A DNA stretch of 55,500 nucleotides from Betaproteobacteria bacterium. Lineage in GTDB: Bacteria; Pseudomonadota; Gammaproteobacteria; Burkholderiales; SG8-39. Below, one piece after another: positions 43,264 through 52,236 of this stretch. The notes beneath the pieces were generated by a model. It did no database searches. It had not been told where the DNA came from and saw nothing but the letters and a program-made list of their open reading frames with translations. Position 1 is the first letter of the stretch. Every line of letters starts with the position of its first letter. Position numbers and translations under genes: made by a program. The stretch is from assembly GCA_005881595.1 (NCBI GenBank), contig VBBY01000004.1, positions 1 to 55,500 of the forward strand, given 5' to 3'.

Positions 43264-43282
43264 GCGCCGAAGGCGTCGGCGC
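43264..43282. other. G+C-rich stem-loop between trxA and rho
   Basis: GCGCCGA (43264-43270) and TCGGCGC (43276-43282) form a perfect 7-bp stem with a 5-base loop in the trxA-rho gap. It could act as an attenuator or mRNA-end structure for trxA; rho genes are often autoregulated in their leader. No clear U tract follows. Confidence 0.4.
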
Positions 43283-43346
43283 GGAGAATCTCTTGCCGCT
43301 GCGGCTGGCCGGGAAATCCGGCTCAGCCGTTCAAAGAGTAAGTATT

Positions 43347-43676
43347 TCAGATGTTGCTGTCAAGGAAGGCGGTGAGCTGCGACTTCGAGAGCGCCCCGAC
43401 GCGCGTCGCCTCGACGTTGCCGTTCTTGAACAGCATCAGCGTCGGGATGCCGCGGATGCCGAACTTCGCCGGCACGCTCTGGTTCTCGTCGACGTTGATC
43501 TTGGCGATCTTCAGCCGGCCCACGTATTCCTTGGCGACCTCGTCGAGCATCGGCGCGATCGACTTGCAGGGGCCGCACCATTCGGCCCAGTAATCCACCA
43601 GCACCGGGGTGTCCGACTTCAGCACCTCGGGGTCGAAGGTATCGTCGGTGACATGGCGTATGTCTGAACTGCTCAT
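43347..43676 (-). CDS. trxA: Thioredoxin
   Basis: A 109-residue thioredoxin with the redox motif WCGPC in [16 protein letters not shown], the buried Asp in VLVDYWA and cis-Pro in RGIPTLMLF. The ATG at 43676 gives MSSSDIRHV; an in-frame TTG four codons earlier is unlikely. It reduces ribonucleotide reductase among others. Position upstream of rho on the same strand is conserved in proteobacteria. Confidence 0.96.
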   Translation of the reverse strand: MSSSDIRHVTDDTFDPEVLKSDTPVLVDYWAEWCGPCKSIAPMLDEVAKEYVGRLKIAKINVDENQSVPAKFGIRGIPTLMLFKNGNVEATRVGALSKSQLTAFLDSNI

Positions 43677-43709
43677 GGCTCCTTCCAAGGGGGGTGACGC
43701 GGAGCCTCC

Positions 43710-43738
43710 ATTATGGGGGCGCCGCAGGGGAATCCCAA
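43710..43738 (-). promoter_or_regulatory. Predicted trxA promoter
   Basis: On the minus strand TTGGGA (43738-43733), a 17-base spacer and CATAAT (43715-43710), giving a leader of about 27 bases before the trxA ATG with GGAAGGAG close to the start. Hexamers match consensus at 4 and 5 of 6 positions. Confidence 0.6.
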
Positions 43739-43764
43739 GATAGGTGGTAAACTGTTGATTGCTA

Positions 43765-44088
43765 ATGACTTACGTAGTGACTGAAAGCTGCGTCAAATGC
43801 AAGTACACGGACTGCGTCGACGTCTGCCCGGTCGACTGCTTCCGCGAGGGGCCGAACATGCTGGTGATCGACCCCGACGAGTGCATCGACTGCACGCTGT
43901 GCGTGCCCGAGTGCCCGGTCGAGGCGATCTTCGCCGAGGACGACGTGCCCGACGCGCAGCAAGAGTTCATCGCGCTCAACCGCGAGCGCGCGCAAGTGTG
44001 GAAGCCGATCATCGAGCGCAAGTCGCCGCCTCCCGACGCCGATCAATGGGCGAAGGTGAAAGACAAGAAAAAATTTCTGGAAAAGTAA
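43765..44088 (+). CDS. fdxA: Ferredoxin FdxA (7Fe-8S type)
   Basis: A 107-residue bacterial ferredoxin. The first cluster motif is [17 protein letters not shown] and the second [12 protein letters not shown], giving one 3Fe-4S and one 4Fe-4S cluster in the FdxA group. The ATG at 43765 gives the family start MTYVVTESC; the in-frame TTG at 43759 is rejected. The basic C-terminal helix ([13 protein letters not shown]) is normal. It diverges from trxA. Confidence 0.95.
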   Translation: MTYVVTESCVKCKYTDCVDVCPVDCFREGPNMLVIDPDECIDCTLCVPECPVEAIFAEDDVPDAQQEFIALNRERAQVWKPIIERKSPPPDADQWAKVKDKKKFLEK

Positions 44089-44105
44089 AAAGGATAAAAC
44101 GCACT

Positions 44106-44141
44106 GCAGCAAATGCTGCGCGGTAATTTGCGCGTCGCAAA
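44106..44141 (+). terminator. Two small hairpins after fdxA
   Basis: GCAGC-AAAT-GCTGC (44106-44119) and TTTGCG-CGT-CGCAAA (44127-44141), the second followed by ATTTTG. Together they may end the fdxA transcript. The 176-base gap up to the HicB gene is markedly A+T-rich and holds no gene. Confidence 0.4.
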
Positions 44142-44264
44142 ATTTTGTCGCCGCGATGCGACGATAAAAGTTCTTGCAGTTTCACTCGCGAGATTTTTTT
44201 CGGCGCTGAAACACTTTTGTAAGCAAGACCGCGTACCCTTCACGTTTGCTGCGCAGGAGGTTAC

Positions 44265-44504
44265 ATGGAACAGGGAAAGCTCGCCTTCACTGCGGTGTAT
44301 CTCAAGGCCAGCCACGGCTACATCGGCTTCATCGAGGAACTGCCCGGCGTAAATTCCCACGGCCGCACCATCGACGAAGCGCGCGCGACGCTGCATAAGC
44401 TCGCGGCGGTGGTCTTCGACGAGGAGCGCCGCGGCTCGGAGGAGATGCTCGCCGGCAAGGACGTGGTGCGCGAATCCTTCTTCGTTGCCATTCCCCGCAG
44501 CTAG
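44265..44504 (+). CDS. HicB-like antitoxin domain protein, orphan
   Basis: A 79-residue protein with the HicB fold pattern: beta strands (AFTAVYLKASHGYIGFIEELPG), then GRTIDEARATLHKLAAVVFDEE. In complete systems HicA, a small RNase, is coded next to it; no hicA-like reading frame is visible on either side. There is no obvious C-terminal DNA-binding domain. GGAGG five bases before the ATG is a strong ribosome-binding site. It may be a solitary regulator or a relic. Confidence 0.75.
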   Translation: MEQGKLAFTAVYLKASHGYIGFIEELPGVNSHGRTIDEARATLHKLAAVVFDEERRGSEEMLAGKDVVRESFFVAIPRS

Positions 44505-44516
44505 CTTTCACTGGGC

Positions 44517-45490
44517 TCAGTGGTCGTAAACGCCGGCCTTGGTCTTACCCCTGAATAGCCGGTAGACGTAGACCGTATAACCGAGGATGAACGGCAGCAC
44601 GATCGCCGCGCCGGCGAGCAGGAACTTGAGCGCGCTGGGATGCGCCGCGGCCTGCCAGAGCGTCAGGCGGTCCAGCACCACGTAGGGAAACAGGCTGTAC
44701 GCGAGGCCGCCGAAGGCGAGCACATAGATCGCCACCGCACCGGCAAACGGTTTCCAATCGCTTTTGCCGAGGGAAATCCAGAGCCACCCTCCCGCCGCGA
44801 GGGTTGCTGCAGGTAGAAGCATCAAATAGAAGACTTGCGGGAAATCGAACCACTTGTGGCGCACGGTGTCGCTCGTGAGCGGCGTCGCGAGGCTCACCAG
44901 CGCTACGCCCAGCGCCACCCACATCAGTCCCCAGCGCGCCCAGGCGATCGCTTTCTGCTGCAGCGCGCCTTCCGTGCGCAGGATCAGCCAGGTCGCGCCG
45001 AGGAGCACGTAGCCGCCGCACAGGCTCGCGCCGACCACCACCGCGAACAGCCAGTAGCCGAAGCCCGGCGCGAAGCCGGTGATGTAGCGCCCGAGCATCA
45101 GCCCCTGCGCGAAGCTCGCGAGCGTCGAGCCCGCCCAGAACAGCCAGTTCCACAGCTCGCGGTGCCAGCCCTCGGCCTTGATCCTGAGCTCGAACGCGAC
45201 CCCGCGCAGCATCAGGCCGACCAGCATCGCGGCGACCGGCAGGTACAGCGCGCCCAGGACCACGCCGTGCGCGGCGGGAAAAGCGACCAGCAGCAGGCCG
45301 ATGCCGAGCACCAGCCAGGTCTCGTTCGCGTCCCAGAACGGGCCGATCGAGGCGACCATTAAGTCCTGCTCGGCGCGCTCGGCGCCGGCCATCAGCATGC
45401 CGACGCCGAGGTCGTAGCCGTCGAGCACCACGTAGGCGAGGATCGCGAGCCCCATCAGCGCGGCGAAGACGAGCGGCAGCCACTCGGTGT

Positions 45491-45494
<4 letters not shown>
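44517..45494 (-). CDS. cioB: Cytochrome bd-type quinol oxidase subunit II
   Basis: A 325-residue membrane subunit with about eight helices; the start MNTEWLPLVFAALMGLAI and the segment DGYDLGVGML, then GPFWDANETWLV, are family hallmarks. It follows subunit I with an ATGA overlap. The small extra subunit (CydX/CydZ) was not found downstream; only 12 bases separate the gene from convergent hicB. Confidence 0.93.
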
Positions 45495-46768
<1,274 letters not shown>

Positions 46769-46811
46769 GGCTCGACAGTATTGTCTGAAAAACGCAACAG
46801 GTACAGCAAAG

Positions 46812-46825
46812 GTGATGTACATCAC
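46812..46825. promoter_or_regulatory. CRP/FNR-family operator between cioA and a small membrane protein
   Basis: GTGATGTACATCAC is a perfect 14-base palindrome; with flanks (GGTGATGTACATCACA) it matches the CRP consensus TGTGA-N6-TCACA at all but one defined position. FNR-type factors use the related TTGAT-N4-ATCAA. Its centre is 42.5 bases before the start codon of the plus-strand gene at 46861 and about 50 before the cioA start. An oxygen- or redox-responsive regulator is likely; which member of the family cannot be told. Confidence 0.7.
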
Positions 46826-46860
46826 ACAAGTTCCATCCGGCCGGCTCGTATGATCGGCGC

Positions 46861-47157
46861 ATGGAACCGGCAATCCATCCGTTCGTCGCAGGCGCCTCGG
46901 TGGCCATCATCCTGCTGTCGGGCGTCGGCATCGCGACGGTGACCGGTTACCTGCCGGGCCCGACCGCGCAGAAGGCGCAGCACGCCGTAGTGGTCGAGGT
47001 GAAGGCAGTCGAGCGCAGCGCGCGCAGCAACCAGCGCTACGACATCTCAGTGCGCCTGCCGGATGGCTCGGTCAAGACGGTGTCTTCGGACGCGCCGCCG
47101 GCCTGGAGAAGCGGCGACAAGGTGCGCGTGGTGAACGGCAGGCTCAAGCCGGCCTGA
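46861..47157 (+). CDS. Small membrane-anchored protein of unknown function
   Basis: A 98-residue protein with one hydrophobic segment (about residues 9-28) and a C-terminal 65-residue part that reads as alternating beta strands (AVVVEVKAVERS, YDISVRLPDGS, DKVRVVNGRL), resembling small SH3/OB-like barrels. I do not recognise a named family. TATGAT (46849-46854) lies exactly six bases before the ATG, with no Shine-Dalgarno sequence, and the CRP/FNR-type palindrome is in an activating position. It is convergent with the pilin gene. Confidence 0.65.
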   Translation: MEPAIHPFVAGASVAIILLSGVGIATVTGYLPGPTAQKAQHAVVVEVKAVERSARSNQRYDISVRLPDGSVKTVSSDAPPAWRSGDKVRVVNGRLKPA

Positions 47158-47166
47158 CCGGCCCGA

Positions 47167-47631
47167 TCAGGTCCCGCGGCAGGAGCCCGGCAGGTATTTC
47201 GGCAGCAGGTCGGTGCCGTCGGCCGCCGCGCCGCAGCGCCAGCCGAACAGCCCGCTGCCCATGTTCAACGTGACGCTCGCCGGGGTATTCGCGCTGGCGA
47301 GCGGCACCAGCGTGACGAACTTGTTGTTGACGCTGGCGCTGATGCCCTGGACGGTCGCGGTCACGTGGCCGTCCGGGTCAGTCGCGACACCGGCTACGTA
47401 CTTCGAGAGCACGCCGCTTTCGCACTGCCAGTTACCAGCGCCGGGCGGGCTTCCGCCCGACTGATAGATCTCGGTAATGGTGGTGCGGCAGGCGCTCAGG
47501 GCGAGGATCACCTCGGACATCTTGGCGCGCACGGTGTAGTCCTGGTAGGCGGGCAGCGCAACGGCCGCGAGGATGCCGATGATCGCGACCACGATCATCA
47601 GCTCGACCAGGGTGAAGCCGCGCTGCGCCAT
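47167..47631 (-). CDS. Type IV pilin
   Basis: A 154-residue class III (type IVa) pilin with a very short leader, MAQRG, cleaved before FTLVELMIVVAIIGI; Glu5 of the mature protein is present. The C-terminal half has four Cys residues, including one in NWQCES and a final pair in WRCG and SCRG that may form the D-region disulfide. TATAAA lies six bases before the ATG. It is a candidate target or ligand of PilS/PilR, but no pilus assembly genes are nearby and no sigma-54 promoter was found. Confidence 0.88.
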   Translation of the reverse strand: MAQRGFTLVELMIVVAIIGILAAVALPAYQDYTVRAKMSEVILALSACRTTITEIYQSGGSPPGAGNWQCESGVLSKYVAGVATDPDGHVTATVQGISASVNNKFVTLVPLASANTPASVTLNMGSGLFGWRCGAAADGTDLLPKYLPGSCRGT

Positions 47632-47740
47632 CAGGCATTTATACCGCAGGCGCGGCGGGACGTGGCCTGCAAGAGTTCACAATCCGCCGATGTTTTTGTC
47701 AGAATGCGTTATTCGTCACGGCTTGCCTGATTCTGAGCCG

Positions 47741-49210
47741 ATGGAACAGCCCCGCTTCGCTCCCGAGCGCGAGCGTGAATTCATCACGCGCGGCTGGTGG
47801 CGCGATGATACGCTGCCTCGGTGGCTGGCGCGGCACGCCCGAGAGCGGCCTGATTCGCAGGCGGTGGCGTTTCCGGGCGGCGCATTGACGTGGAAGACCC
47901 TCCAGGAGCGCGTCCTCAAGGCGGCGCAGGGCCTGAAGACGCGCGGCGTCGGCCACGGCGACGTGGTGGCAGTGCAGCTGCCCAACGTCCCGGAATTCAT
48001 CGTCGCCTACCTCGCCATCGCGCGCCTGCGCGCGGTGATGTGCACGCTGCACATGCCTTACCGCGGCGCCGAGATCGAAGCGATCCTCGGGCACAGCGGC
48101 GCGCGGCTGTTTCTCGATTCGGCGGCCGCGGTGACGGAGCTCGAGGATGCGGATCCGCTGACCCCCGACCACCCGGAGCCCGACCCGGCGGATCCCTGCC
48201 TGCTGCTTTACACTTCCGGCACCACCGCCTCGCCGAGGGGCGTGCCGCATCCGTACCGCACGGTGCTGTCGAACGCGCGGCTCAGCGCGAACGAACACCG
48301 GCTCACCGCGGCCGACCGGATCCTGTCGCCGGCGCCGTTCTCGCACCTCTACGGGCTTTACTCGCTGCACTGCGCCTGGGCGGTAGGCGCGTGCACGCTG
48401 CTCCTGCCGGCGTTCAAACCGGATGACTTGGCCTTGCTCATCGAAAGGCAAAAACCTACGGCTCTCTGGACGGCCCCGGCGCACGTCGCCGCCTGCCGCG
48501 CCGCGGGCCTCTTCGGCAGGCACGACTGGTCCTCGCTCAAGCTCGCCATCGTGTCGGGCTCGATCGCTCCTGCCGCGCTGATCCGGGAATTCGCCGACGC
48601 GGTTCCGCAATGCGCGGTGACCCAGCTCTGGGGCATGACCGAGCTGCAGGCGGGCCTCTACACCCGTCCCGGCGACCCGCTGGAGTGGTCGGCGGGGAGC
48701 GCCGGGCGGCCGAGCCCCGGCGCCGAGGTGAGGCTTTCAGCCGAAGGCGAAATCCAGGTGCGCGGCCCGCTGCTCTTCGCGGGTTATTTCAATAATCCCG
48801 ACGAGGACCAGACCGCTTTCACGCCCGAAGGCTGGTTCCGCTCGGGCGACCTGGGCGAGATGCGCGCCGGCGGCAACATCGCCATCACCGGGCGCATCAA
48901 GGACATCATCAACCGCGGCGGCGTCAAGTTCAATCCGGTCGAGGTGGAGAGGCTGCTCGACTCGCATCCGAAGATCATGCAGTCGGCGATCGTGCCGATG
49001 CCCGACCCGGTGCTCGGAGAGAAAGCCTGTGCCTTTATAACCCTCAGGGGCGAAGCGCCTGCGCCTTCACTGCAGGAACTTTGTGACTACCTGTTGCACA
49101 AGAACATAGCGAAGAACAAGCTGCCGGAGCGCCTGGTCGTGATCCCCGAGATGCCGCTCACGCCGACGCGCAAGATCATCAAGGGACGGCTGCGCCTGCC
49201 GCAGTCCTAG
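47741..49210 (+). CDS. AMP-dependent acyl-CoA synthetase/ligase
   Basis: ANL-superfamily enzyme of 489 residues that activates a carboxylic acid with ATP and CoA. The P-loop is LLYTSGTTASPRG, the adenylate-binding part is LWGMTEL, the hinge region GWFRSGDLGE and IKDIINRGGVKFNP, and the catalytic Lys is in TPTRKIIKG. The ATG at 47741 is preferred; an ATG at 47690 would add 17 non-conserved residues. It is followed after one base by an EamA transporter gene. Confidence 0.87.
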   Translation: MEQPRFAPEREREFITRGWWRDDTLPRWLARHARERPDSQAVAFPGGALTWKTLQERVLKAAQGLKTRGVGHGDVVAVQLPNVPEFIVAYLAIARLRAVMCTLHMPYRGAEIEAILGHSGARLFLDSAAAVTELEDADPLTPDHPEPDPADPCLLLYTSGTTASPRGVPHPYRTVLSNARLSANEHRLTAADRILSPAPFSHLYGLYSLHCAWAVGACTLLLPAFKPDDLALLIERQKPTALWTAPAHVAACRAAGLFGRHDWSSLKLAIVSGSIAPAALIREFADAVPQCAVTQLWGMTELQAGLYTRPGDPLEWSAGSAGRPSPGAEVRLSAEGEIQVRGPLLFAGYFNNPDEDQTAFTPEGWFRSGDLGEMRAGGNIAITGRIKDIINRGGVKFNPVEVERLLDSHPKIMQSAIVPMPDPVLGEKACAFITLRGEAPAPSLQELCDYLLHKNIAKNKLPERLVVIPEMPLTPTRKIIKGRLRLPQS

Positions 49211-49211
49211 G

Positions 49212-50066
49212 GTGGCGATCGCCTTCGCGCTGCTCAGCTCGCTGTGCTTCGGCATCGCCCATGTGAGCGCAAGCGTCGGCCTGCGCTCGCTCGATCCCCG
49301 CTCCGGCGCGGCGATCAGCATTCCGACCGCCACGCTGCTGTTCGCCGCCGCGGCGCCTTTCGCGCTCGATCTCTCCCGGTTCAGCGCCGCGGCCGCGATC
49401 CTGTTCGCGCTGGTCGGCCTGTTTTTCCCGGCGGTGGTCACGCTGCTCAATTTCCGCTCCAACGAGCTCCTCGGTCCGACCGTCACCAGCACGGTCTCCG
49501 GAACCACTCCTCTGTTCGCGCTCGTCGCCGCCGCGCTGCTGCTCGGCGAGAAGATCCCTTCGCACGCTGCCGCGGCCGCGCTCGGCGTGGTGATCGGCAT
49601 CGCGCTCCTTTCCTGGCATCCGGGCGGCGTGCGCCGGTTTTCTGGATGGTCGCTCGGCTGGCCGTTCCTCGGCGCCGTGGTGCGCGCGCTTGCCCAGGTG
49701 GGCGCGAAGGCGGCGCTGCTGCTCTGGCCCAACCCGTTCGCGGCGAGCCTGATCGGCTACGCCGTCTCGTCGATCACGGTCGTGAGCGCGGACCGGCTGC
49801 GGCGCTCGCAAAGGATGCGAGCCACGCCGCGGAGTTTCGTCTGGTTCGGGATCACCGGGGCGCTCAACGGCGGCGCAGTACTGCTCATGTACCTCGCCTT
49901 GACGGCTGCGCCGGTGGCGCTGGTCGCGCCGATCGTGGCAGCCTATCCAGTTGTGACGGCACTGGTCAGCATGATTGCGTTGCGCGAGAAAACGGTTACT
50001 GCACGAGGGTTGCTCGGTTCGGCGATAACGGTCGCCGCGATAGTCTACCTGGTAGCGAGTCGTTAG
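49212..50066 (+). CDS. EamA/DMT family transporter
   Basis: A 284-residue membrane protein with ten helices in two EamA repeats (first ending near LLSWHPGG, second ending at the C-terminus). The GTG start lies one base after the ligase stop, suggesting co-transcription. Substrate unknown; export of a small metabolite linked to the ligase is possible. The last 100 bases are less G+C-rich than the rest. Confidence 0.85.
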   Translation: MAIAFALLSSLCFGIAHVSASVGLRSLDPRSGAAISIPTATLLFAAAAPFALDLSRFSAAAAILFALVGLFFPAVVTLLNFRSNELLGPTVTSTVSGTTPLFALVAAALLLGEKIPSHAAAAALGVVIGIALLSWHPGGVRRFSGWSLGWPFLGAVVRALAQVGAKAALLLWPNPFAASLIGYAVSSITVVSADRLRRSQRMRATPRSFVWFGITGALNGGAVLLMYLALTAAPVALVAPIVAAYPVVTALVSMIALREKTVTARGLLGSAITVAAIVYLVASR

Positions 50067-51238
50067 TTACCCAGCGCGGCGAGCAGCCGTTTCAGGAACT
50101 CGTCGATCGAGCCGCGCTCGATCCAGCGCGCGACCGCCACCAGGTCGTGGTCCGGGTCGACGTACACGATGTTGGTGCCGTTGCCGATATGCGCGAAGGC
50201 GCTCGCCGGCGCGCTCGGGAAGAGCTTGCGGTCGCGGTTGTTGTACCAGTTCATGAAGCCGTAGGCGGGCTCGGCGGGCGTCGGCGTGAGCGCCCAGTCG
50301 ACCCATTGGGCCGAGAGGAGCTGGCGGTCCTTCCACCTGCCGCGGCGCAGGGTGAGATAGCCGAAGCGCGCCATGTCGTAGGCGTTGATGAACATGCCGC
50401 CGCCCCAGTGCCCGCCGCCCGACACCGACTGCACCGGGCTGCCGTCGAGCACGATCCACGAGTTCTCGTAGCCGAACCAGCGCCAGGTGTTCGAGGCGCC
50501 GATCGGGTCCATGATGGTTTCCTTCAGCACCTGCGGCAGCGGCCGGCGCCAGAGGTTGAGCGCGGCGAGCGCGAGGACGTTGACGCGCACGTCGTTGTAC
50601 TTGTAGACGCTGCCCGCCTTGTTGCGCGGCCGCGTAAGCCATTCGCTCGGCTTGGCGCTCGGCCGATCGGCCCAGTCTGGCTTGCCCCACAGCGTGCCCT
50701 CCCAGTCGCTCGTCTGCCGCAGCAGGTGGTTCCAGGTGATGGTGCGGTTGTGCGGCGTCTCGAACAGGTAAACGAGCTCCGAAGTCTCGTAGAGCTGGAT
50801 CGGCGCGACGTAGTCCTTCACCGCGTCGTCGAGGCTCCGAATCATGCCGCGGTCGTAAGCCACTCCGACCACGCTCGAGAGCAGGCTCTTGGTCACGCTG
50901 TGGGTCATGTCGACGCGCGAGGGCTCGCCCCACTCGGCGACGATGTAGCCGCGGTAAACGACGACGCCGGTCTGGTCGCCGCGGTCCTTGATCGGGCCGA
51001 TCGCCTGGCCGAACGGCTCGCGTCCGAAGGTCTGGTAATGGTTGAGCGTCAGGTCGCGCGGGTTGCGCGATTCGCTCGCCACCGCGAAATCGATCGCGCC
51101 CTTGAGCAGCGCCGCGTTGATGCCTGCTTCGGCGGGCGTCTTGCGCTGCCAGAGCGCGTCGGGATAGTAGACGCCCTGCGCGTTTACGCAGAGTGAAACT
51201 AGCAGCAGCCCGACTACGGCAAGACCACGGCGCAGCAT
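50063..51238 (-). CDS. Exported serine hydrolase (beta-lactamase/class C-like)
   Basis: A 391-residue protein with a signal peptide (cleavage near VNA, residue 20) and a penicillin-binding-like fold. Nucleophile motif SVTK (Ser-x-x-Lys), then YKYND in the place of Tyr-x-Asn, and HIGNGTN in the place of the KTG motif. Such proteins are often esterases or peptidases, not true beta-lactamases. Its ATG follows the stop of the Bug gene without a gap (TAAATG), so the two are made together. Confidence 0.85.
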   Translation of the reverse strand: MLRRGLAVVGLLLVSLCVNAQGVYYPDALWQRKTPAEAGINAALLKGAIDFAVASESRNPRDLTLNHYQTFGREPFGQAIGPIKDRGDQTGVVVYRGYIVAEWGEPSRVDMTHSVTKSLLSSVVGVAYDRGMIRSLDDAVKDYVAPIQLYETSELVYLFETPHNRTITWNHLLRQTSDWEGTLWGKPDWADRPSAKPSEWLTRPRNKAGSVYKYNDVRVNVLALAALNLWRRPLPQVLKETIMDPIGASNTWRWFGYENSWIVLDGSPVQSVSGGGHWGGGMFINAYDMARFGYLTLRRGRWKDRQLLSAQWVDWALTPTPAEPAYGFMNWYNNRDRKLFPSAPASAFAHIGNGTNIVYVDPDHDLVAVARWIERGSIDEFLKRLLAALGN

Positions 51239-52204
51239 TTACTGCGGCTCGATCTTGGCCATCTTCGCGTAGCGCGCCCAGCGCTCGAAGTCGGCGTTGA
51301 GCAGCCGGGCCGCCGATTCGGGCGTGCCGGGGAAGGGATCGAACGCGGAGCGGGCGAGGAACTGCCGGCCTTCCTCGGAATTGGTGATCTGGTTGAACCA
51401 GCCGGCGAGCTTGTCGATGACCGGGCGCGGCGTCCCCGCCGGCGCGAGCACGCCCCACCAGGGCGTCATGTCGTAGTCCTTGAAGCCGGCTTCCTGCATC
51501 GTCGGCACCTCGGGCAGGGCGCCCGAGCGCCGAGCGGTGGTCACGGCGAGGATGCGCACGAAGCCGTTCCTCTGCTGCGCGAGGGTCCAGGTCGAGTCGA
51601 AGGCGATGAAGTCGAGCTGCCCGGCGAGCAGGTCGGCGAGCGCGTTGGGGTTGGCCTTGTACGGCACGTAGGTGGTGTCCAGGCCGGCCATCGACTTGAA
51701 CAGCTCGCCCGAGATGACGCCGGCGTTGCTGGTCGCGCCGTAGAAGCCCTGCCTGGGCTGCGCCTTCAGGTGCGCCACCAGCTCCTGGATGCTGTGGATC
51801 GGCTTCTTCGCGTCTACCGCGAGGGTGAACGAGACCGTGGCCAGGGTGGTGACGGCGGCGAAGTCCTTCTGCGGGTCGTACGACAGCTGCCTGAAGAGCG
51901 ACCGCGCGAGGTTCACGGTCGAGCTGACCGGAGTGATCAGGATCGTCAGCCCGTCGGGCCTCGACTTGGCGACGAACTCGTTGGCCACCATGCCCTGCGC
52001 GCCGGGCTTGTTCTCGACGATCACCGGCTTGCCGGCGAGCCGCGAGAGCTGGTCGCTGTAGAAGCGCACGATGAGGTCGGCGCCCGACCCGGCGGCGTAG
52101 TTGCAGATGGCGCGGATCTCTCGCGCCGGGTAATCCTGTGCCGCCGCGCCCTGGAGCCACGCCGACAGCGCCAGCGCCGCGAGGGCGGCGAAAGTCTTTA
52201 TCAT
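51239..52204 (-). CDS. Tripartite tricarboxylate transporter substrate-binding protein (Bug family)
   Basis: A 321-residue periplasmic binding protein of the TctC/Bug family with a signal peptide cleaved near AAA-QD (about residue 22). Conserved features include YPAREIRAI, the VIVENKPGAQGMVA loop that contacts the ligand carboxylate, and TWTLAQQR. No TctA/TctB membrane genes are adjacent, as is common for orphan Bug proteins in betaproteobacteria. GAGGAGG precedes the ATG. It diverges from the thiolase gene with 32 bases between. Confidence 0.92.
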   Translation of the reverse strand: MIKTFAALAALALSAWLQGAAAQDYPAREIRAICNYAAGSGADLIVRFYSDQLSRLAGKPVIVENKPGAQGMVANEFVAKSRPDGLTILITPVSSTVNLARSLFRQLSYDPQKDFAAVTTLATVSFTLAVDAKKPIHSIQELVAHLKAQPRQGFYGATSNAGVISGELFKSMAGLDTTYVPYKANPNALADLLAGQLDFIAFDSTWTLAQQRNGFVRILAVTTARRSGALPEVPTMQEAGFKDYDMTPWWGVLAPAGTPRPVIDKLAGWFNQITNSEEGRQFLARSAFDPFPGTPESAARLLNADFERWARYAKMAKIEPQ

Positions 52205-52236
52205 CCCGGAACCTCCTCGCATAAGTCTAAACCGCC

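Noticed and set aside
47632-47740. Sigma-54 (-24/-12) promoter upstream of the pilin gene
   Set aside because: I looked for GG-N10-GC with TTGC on the minus strand and found no acceptable match. PilR control of this gene is not supported from sequence.
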